From: Actinomycetes bacterium
GTDB lineage: Bacteria; Actinomycetota; Acidimicrobiia; Acidimicrobiales; Palsa-688
Direction: 5' to 3'
Length of the DNA stretch: 10,236 bases
Assembly (NCBI GenBank): GCA_021827285.1
Contig: JAKAWM010000051.1
Location: 1 to 10,236 of the forward strand
Shown: positions 1 through 4,393 of the stretch, piece by piece
Layout: each line of letters opens with the position of its first letter
Position numbering within the stretch: the stretch's first letter is position 1
Translations under genes and position numbers: made by a program
The notes under the pieces: model-generated
The model's database searches: none
Seen by the model: only the letters and a program-made list of their open reading frames with translations
Told to the model about the DNA's origin: nothing

Positions 1-79
1 CCAGCGGCCTCTCTTTGTCATTGATGGCCACCGCCGTGTGCGAGGCCTTGTGGGGGTCGACACCGATAATTACTTCCAC
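1..79 (-). CDS. IS110-family transposase, N-terminal part (runs off the left edge)
   Basis: Only the first 26 codons are inside the window. Reading from a GTG at 79-77, the peptide begins MEVIIGVDPHKASHTAVAIN and continues DKERPL. The G-V-D-P-H-K box is the hallmark start of IS110-family DEDD (RuvC-like) transposases, with the Asp as the first acidic catalytic residue. A good Shine-Dalgarno, AAGGAG, sits 5 nt upstream of the GTG, which fixes the start. The family moves by an RNA-guided recombinase mechanism and usually lacks terminal inverted repeats, so the element's end cannot be placed from sequence alone. Whether the gene is intact is unknown because the rest is outside the window. Confidence 0.85.
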   Translation of the reverse strand, partial: MEVIIGVDPHKASHTAVAINDKERPL

Positions 80-200
80 ACCAGCTCCTTTTTCTCGACG
101 GGGAAGTTGGGGCCGCTGCGGGCATGTCTGATTACGGTGACGGCGCTCGCGGCTCTTTTGAGCCACACCACGGGCGAGACCCGAGGGCCGGCACCTCGTT
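80..200 (-). ncRNA. Candidate bridge-RNA region in the noncoding left end of the IS110 element
   Basis: In the IS110 group the noncoding stretch upstream of the transposase encodes a structured bridge RNA that pairs with donor and target DNA. Here that stretch contains two hairpins, read on the minus strand. GGCTC-AAAA-GAGCC (151-164) is extended by CTCGC/GCGAG arms at 146-150 and 174-178 across a 9-nt bulge. CGAGG and CCTCG (182-198) enclose a 7-nt loop. The position and folding fit, but the guide loops cannot be assigned without the element ends and the target site. The boundaries given are only the structured part. The assignment is inference from family knowledge. Confidence 0.4.
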
Positions 201-240
201 CTAAAGCCAGGCTGCAACCAGTCGGCAGACGGTTCGAGAC

Positions 241-738
241 CTAGCCCATGGGACCTCTCAACGCTACGGCTCGGCCATAACGCCTACAAGCATTATGCAA
301 TCAGACGGTGATGCGCTCACGGACGGCGGCTAGATGCGCGACAGAATCGCGAGACGCGGCGGTCCGCGCCCCTCTGCGGACTGAGGCACACTGCCTGGGT
401 CCGTGCAGCTGCCGGCGCCGGGCGCCGAACATCGCCTGTAGCTCCACCTCGAGCCCGGGCCAAGGCTCACCGGGGAAGACCAGGGCGGCGGACCGCTGTC
501 TTTCCGCGACGTCCGCGCGGCTCAAGGATGTATGAGTTTGCACCCTTGTCGCCCTACATCTATGCAGGGTCTCGCATGCGCATTCAGGGGTCCATAATGG
601 GGCTTGGTTTATGGCAATTCGCACTTTCCATGGCACACCCATGGCACAGCCCCAGGGATGCGTGGCCGTCCATCGGCGTCCACACAATTCATCTAGCTTG
701 TAAAACACGTCCATGTTAGTCCGTATACGTCCGCCAAA
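241..738. other. Gene-poor stretch between the IS110 flank and the tRNA-Cys fragment
   Basis: No convincing gene is seen here. A minus-strand open frame (301-714) and plus-strand frames (308-535, 528-719) have no recognisable domain and no clear ribosome-binding site. The part of the minus frame around 300-530 has plausible composition and could be a decayed gene. A short tandem direct repeat of CCATGGCACA lies at 628-637 and 639-648. If the tRNA-Cys 3' half at 739 is an attachment site, this stretch would be the terminal part of the integrated element. Confidence 0.4.
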
Positions 739-787
739 AGGGCCTGCAAAGCCCTGTACACCAGTTCGATTCTGGTCGCCGCCTCCA
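739..787 (+). tRNA. 3' half of tRNA-Cys(GCA), displaced fragment (probable att site)
   Basis: The sequence holds a perfect anticodon arm, AGGGC (739-743), loop CTGCAAA with anticodon GCA (746-748) and GCCCT (751-755). A 4-nt variable region GTAC follows, then a perfect T arm: ACCAG (760-764), loop TTCGATT, CTGGT (772-776). The 3' acceptor strand CGCCGCC, discriminator T and an encoded CCA complete it. The CTGCAAAGCC and GTGTACAC-like context is typical of actinobacterial tRNA-Cys. The 5' half is absent: no D arm and no GGCGGCG acceptor strand lies upstream. Such 3' halves, starting at the anticodon stem, are the usual duplicated target of tyrosine-integrase elements. In this orientation the former element would lie to the left. 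It should not be functional as a tRNA. Confidence 0.8.
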
Positions 788-925
788 GCGTCTCTTCACG
801 CTAGGCTCCCCGGTGCTGGAGCTTCGCAGCGAGCTGGGCCGCAGCTCGGTAACATCCAGTCGCGCTGCGCTACGCCGCCAGGCTACGGCCACCCGTCTGG
901 ACATCCATCGAACGGGAGGAAGCCC

Positions 926-958
926 CATTGTACAACTCTCCGGCAGAGTTGTACAATG
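926..958. repeat. 33-bp palindromic operator of the Phd/RelE module
   Basis: Perfect 14-bp arms CATTGTACAACTCT (926-939) and AGAGTTGTACAATG (945-958) flank a 5-nt centre. The TGTACA cores are 21 bp apart, two helical turns, so two antitoxin dimers could bind the same face. Autorepression by the Phd-type antitoxin, modulated by toxin, is the known pattern for such modules. A close relative of the site precedes the Phd/VapC module at 2972-2999. Confidence 0.7.
928..957 (+). promoter_or_regulatory. Promoter of the Phd/RelE module: TTGTAC-N18-TACAAT, leaderless
   Basis: The -35-like TTGTAC (928-933) and -10 TACAAT (952-957, five of six bases of TATAAT) are separated by 18 bp. Exactly 7 nt follow (958-964) before the in-frame GTG at 965. 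This is the TANNNT-N7-RTG layout of leaderless transcripts in actinobacteria, and no Shine-Dalgarno is visible. Both hexamers sit inside the arms of the palindrome at 926-958, so repressor binding would directly block RNA polymerase. Confidence 0.6.
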
Positions 959-964
959 GCTCTC

Positions 965-1213
965 GTGGCCACCATGAACGTCAGTGACGCCCGGGAGAAG
1001 CTCGCCGAGGTGATCGACGCCGCCCAGTCTGAGGCCATCGTGCTCGAACGCTACGGGCGACCGGCCGCGGTCTTGGTGAGCATGCAGCGATACGAGGAGC
1101 TCCTCGACGCGTTCGAGGATGCAGAGGATGTCGCCGCGTTCGACGCGGCGATGGCCGAGGAAGGCGACAACATCCCCTGGGAGCAGGTCAAGGCCGACCT
1201 CGGCTGGTCGTGA
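965..1213 (+). CDS. Phd/YefM-family antitoxin of a RelE module
   Basis: This 82-residue protein starts MATMNVSDAREKLAEVIDAA. It has the N-terminal Phd fold signature: V-S-D-A-R-E-K-L (residues 6-13), then the I-V-L-E-R-Y-G-R-P-A-A-V-L-V strand-turn (25-38) and the Y-E-E-L-L helix (43-47). The acidic C-terminal tail (residues 48-82) ends I-P-W-E-Q-V-K-A-D-L-G-W, the part that would wrap the toxin. An in-frame ATG at 956 lies inside the -10 element and is probably not transcribed. GTG 965 fits a leaderless mRNA, and ATG 974 is a possible alternative. The stop overlaps the toxin start (GTGA at 1210-1213). The protein should neutralise RelE and repress the operon through the palindrome upstream. 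Confidence 0.85.
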   Translation: MATMNVSDAREKLAEVIDAAQSEAIVLERYGRPAAVLVSMQRYEELLDAFEDAEDVAAFDAAMAEEGDNIPWEQVKADLGWS

Positions 1214-1467
1214 GCCGTTATCGGGTCGAGGTCCGCCCCGCCGCGGTACGGGCGCTGCGCAAGCTCGACCCCGGTCTTCGACCGCGGATCGAGGGCGCCA
1301 TGGCTCTCCTGGCCGAAGACCCCCGGCCTCCCGCATCGCGGCCGCTCAAGGGTCGTCCGGGATACCGGGTGCGAGTGGGCGACTATCGGATCATCTACAC
1401 CGTCCGAGACGACGTGCTGCTCATCGTGGTCGTCACACTGGGCCACCGACGAGACGTGTACCGCTGA
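1210..1467 (+). CDS. relE: RelE/ParE-superfamily toxin
   Basis: This 85-residue protein begins MSRYRVEVRPAAVRALRKLD at a GTG overlapping the antitoxin stop by 4 nt, implying translational coupling. The fold pattern is RelE: an N-terminal strand, a helical hairpin (residues 11-36), then P-L-K-G-R-P-G-Y-R-V-R-V-G-D-Y-R-I-I-Y (45-63) and the C-terminal G-H-R-R-D-V-Y-R. The basic and aromatic residues expected for ribosome-dependent mRNA cleavage are present: K47, R53, R55, R60, H79-R80 and Y84. Family knowledge places its action in the ribosomal A site. ParE-type gyrase inhibition is less likely given the complete RelE-like basic set. The length is normal and the gene appears intact. Confidence 0.88.
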   Translation: MSRYRVEVRPAAVRALRKLDPGLRPRIEGAMALLAEDPRPPASRPLKGRPGYRVRVGDYRIIYTVRDDVLLIVVVTLGHRRDVYR

Positions 1468-1658
1468 GCGCAGAACATCGAACTATCATTCACGATCAGA
1501 AATCCGGCCAGCGCCTAAAATCGCCGATTACGGAAAAGCCGCTGAGCCAGTTGCACTTTGGAGCGGCTGGTACAGAATATCCCTGTTCCGTCTCGGTATT
1601 CTGGCGGGCAATATGGTGCGGGTGACTGAAGCGAGAACTACCACAACATCGGGAACAT
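1468..1658. other. Non-coding gap after relE
   Basis: No gene is recognised in this 190-bp gap. It looks more AT-rich than its neighbours, especially around 1480-1640, which suggests leftover mobile-element flank next to the Tn554-type relic. No clear terminator is seen. Confidence 0.35.
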
Positions 1659-2020
1659 TCAGCGTTCGAGCGCCACTTGCCTCCACTCCGGCCGTTTTGA
1701 GCGGTCAGCGACCAGGCTTACGATCCTGCGGTGCATTAGCCCAGGGCCGGTACCCACCCCAATGGCCGTCTCTATCACCTGGGGCTCACCGAGCTTGTGG
1801 GAGAGGCGGGCCTCAAGGGCCCGGACCTGTTTGGAGAGGTGAGAGCTCTGGGCTCGAGCGTTCTCCAGTTCTGCCCGTAGGGAAGCGGAGGTCACCCTGG
1901 CCGCAGAAGTCATGTCGTTGGCGCTGAAGGTGGCCGCCTGGGCCATCTTGAGCTCGATGCTCGCCCTGAGGTCGGCATGGTCGTAGATGAACTTGCGGCC
2001 GACACTGCCGCCCGGCTGCG
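1659..2020 (-). pseudogene. DUF6262 (TnpC-like) fragment of a Tn554-type transposon
   Basis: Read on the minus strand, the open frame gives V-G-R-K-F-I-Y-D-H-A-D-L-R, then an A-rich linker and a heptad-like stretch, S-L-R-A-E-L-E-N-A-R-A-Q, continuing to R-A-L-E-A-R-L-S-H-K-L-G-E. This pattern (R-x-F-x-Y-x-H-x-D-L, then a coiled coil ending in L-G-E) matches the small DUF6262 proteins encoded with tandem tyrosine recombinases in Tn554-like elements. The N-terminal half is missing: the frame joins directly, out of phase, to an integrase C-terminal segment at 2021. The residues after L-G-E lose the family pattern, so a second lesion is likely. No start codon or ribosome site suits expression. 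This is interpreted as a relic, with family assignment from motif memory only. Confidence 0.55.
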
Positions 2021-2140
2021 CCCCATAAGTTCTGCGAGCACCTCGATCGGGATGCCGGCGTCGGCATGACGCTGAGCAAAACTGTGGCGGAAAGAATAGA
2101 CATGAATGCTCGAGCGGTCATACGGCTCGCCGTCTTCTCC
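2021..2140 (-). pseudogene. Tyrosine recombinase (integrase) C-terminal fragment
   Basis: The minus-strand frame reads E-D-G-E-P-Y-D-R-S-S-I-H-V, then YSFRHSFAQRHADAGIPIEV and L-A-E-L-M-G. The R-H-x-x-A-Q-R-H-A-D-A-G box carries the conserved Arg of the second catalytic patch (H/R-x-x-R region) of tyrosine recombinases, in the style of the Tn554 TnpA/TnpB group. The next expected elements, the G-H-x-x-x-x-T-T segment and the nucleophilic Tyr, are missing because the sequence passes out of frame into the DUF6262 fragment. The upstream catalytic domain is also not found: the reading frame is lost above about 2140. It cannot be active. Confidence 0.65.
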
Positions 2141-2232
2141 CGTACTACGACCTGGCCAAGCTGCTCCGCAAGGAGAACCTCGTCCCGATAGTTCCTGTCC
2201 GAGCGTCCCGGAAGGCGGGCTACGTGGCGTTA

Positions 2233-2652
2233 TCAGTCAGGGATCTCCGCTAGCTCGTCTGGATACACGATGTCGATCTCGCTGATCGATTGCGGGAAGG
2301 CGGACCGGTTGTTCGTCAAGAACCGGGTGGCGCCGGCACCAACCGCAGTGGCGAGATGGACGGCGTCTGCCGCTCGCAGGCCGTAGGCGGCACCCAACGC
2401 GGTGGCAAGTTCGGCGGTGGCCTTGTCTGTGGGAAGTAGATCTAACCGGCCCAGCAAGGCGCTCAGTTCGTTGAACTCCTCGGTGGCGTTCTCGCGCAGG
2501 GGTTTCGTCAATATTTCGGGCACTAAGAGTACCGAGCCAATTCCGACGCGACCTTCTACTGGCTCGACCGGGAAGAGTGCCCGGACTCGCCGTCCAAGAT
2601 CGTGGCTGGCGACCGCTGCATAGATGAGTACGTCGGCGTCGAAGGCGTCCAT
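2233..2652 (-). CDS. vapC: VapC-type PIN-domain toxin
   Basis: This 139-residue protein starts MDAFDADVLIYAAVASHDLG at an ATG 11 nt after the antitoxin stop. PIN landmarks appear in order: the N-terminal acidic D5-A-D7-V-L-I-Y box, P45-E46-I-L, and A-A-D96-A-V-H-L-A. These supply three of the Mg2+-binding acids of this RNase fold. The last box is F-L-T-N-N-R-S-A-F (111-119), with Asn-Asn where many PIN domains carry Asp. It is expected to cleave tRNA or rRNA when freed from its antitoxin. The length is normal. An open frame extending upstream to 3108 is artefactual because it overlaps the antitoxin in another frame. Confidence 0.85.
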   Translation of the reverse strand: MDAFDADVLIYAAVASHDLGRRVRALFPVEPVEGRVGIGSVLLVPEILTKPLRENATEEFNELSALLGRLDLLPTDKATAELATALGAAYGLRAADAVHLATAVGAGATRFLTNNRSAFPQSISEIDIVYPDELAEIPD

Positions 2653-2663
2653 GGTCGACGGCC

Positions 2664-2963
2664 CTAGCGGCCCCGCGATCGGGCGGCGTGTACCTCCTCG
2701 GTCAAGGCCTCGGCTCTTTCCTTGCGCAGCGCGGGCTTGGCCGACAGACGCGATCGTCGCCCCTGTTCGAGTGCATCGCGGACCCTGTTGGCCACTGCCA
2801 AAGCTTCGTCCGCCCGGCGCGTTCGCAGGGCGTCGGGTCGCACCAACACAGCTGCGGGCTTTCCGTGGCGAGTGATGGTGACCTCTTCGCCGGCGTTGAC
2901 CCGGTCGAGGAGCTGGGGGAGTGCCGCCCGGGCCTCGCTGACGCTCATGCTCGTTGGTGACAT
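2664..2963 (-). CDS. Phd/YefM-family antitoxin of a VapC module
   Basis: This 99-residue protein begins MSPTSMSVSEARAALPQLLD. The Phd signature is clear: S-V-S-E-A-R-A-A-L-P-Q-L-L (residues 7-19), then V-T-I-T-R-H-G-K-P-A-A-V-L-V (28-41). The C-terminal half (residues 46-99) is long, helical and strongly basic (R-R-S-R, R-K-E-R, R-S-R-G-R), unlike the acidic tail of the RelE partner at 965-1213. ATG 2963 is chosen because it lies exactly 7 nt after the -10 TACAAT (leaderless). ATG 2948 is an alternative. A TTG at 2999 is inside the -35 and is unlikely. The gene should bind the TGTACA operator upstream and neutralise the PIN toxin. Confidence 0.85.
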   Translation of the reverse strand: MSPTSMSVSEARAALPQLLDRVNAGEEVTITRHGKPAAVLVRPDALRTRRADEALAVANRVRDALEQGRRSRLSAKPALRKERAEALTEEVHAARSRGR

Positions 2964-2970
2964 CACACCG

Positions 2971-2999
2971 ATTGTACATGGCAGTATGTGACTGTACAA
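2971..2999 (-). promoter_or_regulatory. Promoter-operator of the Phd/VapC module: TTGTAC-N17-TACAAT, leaderless
   Basis: On the minus strand, TTGTAC (2999-2994), 17 bp and TACAAT (2976-2971) are followed by 7 nt (2970-2964) and ATG. Inverted TTGTACA half-sites at 2972-2978 and 2993-2999 have their TGTACA cores 20 bp apart. The hexamers are identical to those of the Phd/RelE promoter at 928-957, with one base less spacing. No Shine-Dalgarno is present, which supports leaderless translation. Confidence 0.65.
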
Positions 3000-3091
3000 G
3001 TAAAGAGACTGTCACCAAAGGCTCATCAAGTTCGTCCCCGAACGACGCCGAGGCCGCGCCCCAGAACGCCGGATGGGCGACGCTGATCCGA

Positions 3092-3529
3092 TCAACGCTC
3101 GCCATCAAGGGCGAGCTCGACCTGGGTTAGGTAGCCCTTGAGGGGGTCGTGGCCGGGGATTACGAACCTGCCTGGTGATCCGTCCCAGCCGGAGGCGCGC
3201 AGCCCGTCCATGGCTTCGGCGATCGACGAGGCGAGGGTTACGCGTATTGGCTCGTCGAGGCTCTTTGAGTGAGCCACAACCAGTGCTGCGCCGACGCCGC
3301 CGCCCCTAGCTAGGCGACCAACGGGGAAGGAGACATCGCTGACCGGTCCGACGTCTGGCGCAAGCAGCAATAGGTCCACCACGACGGCGTCGGATCCTTT
3401 GGACGGGAGGATCTCCACCAGCCCTGGCCGCTCGCGAACCTGCTCGATCCACTCGCTGCGAAGCTCGTCCACAGCCACGATTATCCGAGCCGCATGCACG
3501 CCACCAGGCACGGGCTCACGGCTCGTCAC
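3092..3529 (-). CDS. Hypothetical protein, second gene of an unrecognised operon
   Basis: The product is 145 residues and begins MTSREPVPGGVHAARIIVAV. I do not recognise the family. Visible features are a hydrophobic stretch at about residues 49-57 (V-V-V-D-L-L-L-L-A), a glycine-rich turn G-R-L-A-R-G-G-G-V-G-A-A-L-V-V (72-86), and a G-W-D-G-S-P-G-R-F-V-I-P-G-H-D-P segment near the C-terminus. There is no signal peptide or obvious membrane helix. Codon composition looks like real coding DNA. Its ATG overlaps the stop of the 85-residue gene upstream (ATGA, 3526-3529), so the two are co-translated. Its place among TA modules suggests, but does not show, that the pair is another TA-like or defence unit. 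Confidence 0.65.
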   Translation of the reverse strand: MTSREPVPGGVHAARIIVAVDELRSEWIEQVRERPGLVEILPSKGSDAVVVDLLLLAPDVGPVSDVSFPVGRLARGGGVGAALVVAHSKSLDEPIRVTLASSIAEAMDGLRASGWDGSPGRFVIPGHDPLKGYLTQVELALDGER

Positions 3530-3783
3530 TGCCAGCGGTAGGGAGGCACCTCAGGGTGGAGGGCCTGCCCGGCCTTGGAAATAGCGAAGTGGTACTCGCT
3601 GTCGTGGAACGTGGCGTGAACCCACCGTCCGCCCTCACGGTGAGTCAGGACGACATCCGAGTTGGAAGCGCTGGTACTGATCTTCCACGACGACCCTCTG
3701 CGGTCGTCTTCATCGCGGACTCGGAACCAGATTGCCGAGCCCGCTGGCCGCTCGTCGTGTTGGCCTGATCGCTTCTTGGACAT
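3526..3783 (-). CDS. Hypothetical small protein, first gene of an unrecognised operon
   Basis: The product is 85 residues and begins MSKKRSGQHDERPAGSAIWF. The core pattern is I-W-F-R-V-R-D, then S-S-W-K-I-S-T, D-V-V-L-T-H-R, G-G-R-W-V-H-A-T-F-H-D-S-E-Y-H-F-A. This looks like a small all-beta domain of a kind often seen in actinobacterial hypothetical proteins (S-W-K-I ... D-V-Y ... H-x-S), but I cannot name it. It overlaps the 145-residue downstream gene by 4 nt. An inverted repeat at 3792-3804, 9 nt before the ATG, may be its operator. No clear Shine-Dalgarno is present. Confidence 0.6.
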   Translation of the reverse strand: MSKKRSGQHDERPAGSAIWFRVRDEDDRRGSSWKISTSASNSDVVLTHREGGRWVHATFHDSEYHFAISKAGQALHPEVPPYRWQ

Positions 3784-3791
3784 CGCCGTAC

Positions 3792-3804
3792 AGACTGCCA
3801 GTCT
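3792..3804. promoter_or_regulatory. Operator-like inverted repeat upstream of the 3526-3783 gene
   Basis: AGACTG-C-CAGTCT is a perfect 6-bp inverted repeat with a 1-bp centre, ending 9 nt from the divergent minus-strand start codon. Position and symmetry suggest a repressor site for the operon. No function is proven. Confidence 0.35.
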
Positions 3805-3947
3805 CTAGTCCGATTCCAGCCAGCGGTACCCAAGCGAGGCTCACAAACCCGCCGACTCTGACGTCGTCCGGCGACCACGACGGCGTACTCGCGTGCCCCC
3901 AAAGGTTCCGTCATAGTGCCCCACTAGCGCGACGTCCGCTGCGTCCC

Positions 3948-3975
3948 AGATCGGCGGCTGTTCGTCCGCCGATCT
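3948..3975. repeat. Perfect 10-bp hairpin with 8-nt loop
   Basis: The arms AGATCGGCGG (3948-3957) and CCGCCGATCT (3966-3975) are exact reverse complements around CTGTTCGT. No T-tract follows on either strand, so it is not a classical intrinsic terminator. It could be a T-less terminator of the kind proposed for actinobacteria, a protein site, or a mobile-element scar. Confidence 0.6.
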
Positions 3976-4134
3976 ACTCCTCGGCCCAGCCGGCGCGAGC
4001 AAACGGCCGCCTTGGACCGGCTGTTCACGCAGCCGGCGGCGGCCGCCGAGCTGACGGGACGAATGGTCGGGGAGCCGCTGGCCGCGATGATGCGCAATGA
4101 TCATTTGCGGGTGAACAGGACGAAGCCAAGTCTG

Positions 4135-4164
4135 TGGACATTGTCTACGGTCGCCTGTTACCAT
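4135..4164 (+). promoter_or_regulatory. Leaderless promoter of the HicA/HicB-like module
   Basis: TGGACA (4135-4140, five of six to TTGACA), 18 bp, then TACCAT (4159-4164) and exactly 7 nt to GTG at 4172. There is no Shine-Dalgarno. CATTGTC occurs as a direct repeat at 4139-4145 and 4162-4168, overlapping both promoter hexamers, and may be the regulator's binding site. Confidence 0.55.
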
Positions 4165-4171
4165 TGTCAAC

Positions 4172-4393
4172 GTGGCCCGGGAACGCCACCAACGGAAGCA
4201 GGTGGAAGCAGCCCTTCGGTTCGCCGAGGCTGAGGGCTGTCAGATTGACGTCCTCCACTCCGGCCACACGTGGGGCCACGTCGTAGCTCCCAACGGTCAG
4301 AGCTTCCGGGTATGGAGCACCCCGAAGGACGCGGACGTGGCCGCCAAGATGATCCGCCGCTTCGCTTTGAGAAACAAGGAGACACCGAAATGA
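4172..4393 (+). CDS. HicA-like small protein (putative toxin)
   Basis: The product is 73 residues and begins MARERHQRKQVEAALRFAEA from a leaderless GTG. Layout: an N-terminal helix, K-Q-V-E-A-A-L-R-F-A-E-A-E-G (9-22), a strand, then L-H-S-G-H-T-W-G-H-V-V-A-P-N-G (28-42) and a C-terminal helix, D-V-A-A-K-M-I-R-R-F-A-L. This resembles the alpha-beta-beta-beta-alpha double-stranded-RNA-binding-like fold of HicA mRNA interferases, where a conserved His after a Gly (here H32 of S-G-H) is catalytic. The match is by pattern, not by a signature I am sure of. The stop overlaps the next ATG (ATGA, 4390-4393), the usual toxin-then-antitoxin order of HicAB. Confidence 0.6.
   Translation: MARERHQRKQVEAALRFAEAEGCQIDVLHSGHTWGHVVAPNGQSFRVWSTPKDADVAAKMIRRFALRNKETPK

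Larger units (their letters stand above)
3784..4134. other. Divergent intergenic region with no recognised gene
   Basis: This stretch separates the minus-strand hypothetical operon from the plus-strand HicA-like gene. It holds the inverted repeat at 3792-3804 and a perfect hairpin at 3948-3975. A plus-strand frame over about 3988-4130 reads like a coherent helical peptide (A-A-L-D-R-L-F-T-Q-P-A-A-A-A-E-L, then M-V-G-E-P-L-A-A-M-M-R). It has no start signals, extends out of phase into the next gene and matches no family I know. It may be a decayed gene remnant. Confidence 0.35.

Noticed and set aside
628..648. Tandem direct repeat of CCATGGCACA
   Set aside because: Only two 10-bp units with no associated structure or gene; likely chance or minor slippage, and not a CRISPR or iteron array.
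301..714. A 137-residue minus-strand open frame
   Set aside because: No recognisable motif, no ribosome site and a Cys/Trp/Arg-rich N-terminus; possibly a decayed gene, but not supportable as a CDS.
721..787. An intact tRNA-Cys gene
   Set aside because: The D arm and 5' acceptor strand are missing. A GGCGGCG string near 485 is not followed by a D arm and is too distant.
716..1336. A 206-residue minus-strand open frame
   Set aside because: It is the antisense shadow of the Phd/RelE module and the tRNA fragment.
2135..2252. Plus-strand peptide Y-Y-D-L-A-K-L-L-R-K-E-N-L-V-P-I-V-P
   Set aside because: It looks protein-like but has no start, no family match, and overlaps the antisense integrase relic and the vapC end.
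2233..3108. A 291-residue minus-strand open frame
   Set aside because: Only its last 139 residues carry the PIN domain. The upstream part is the antitoxin gene read in the wrong frame, and the two-gene reading has matching motifs and a promoter.
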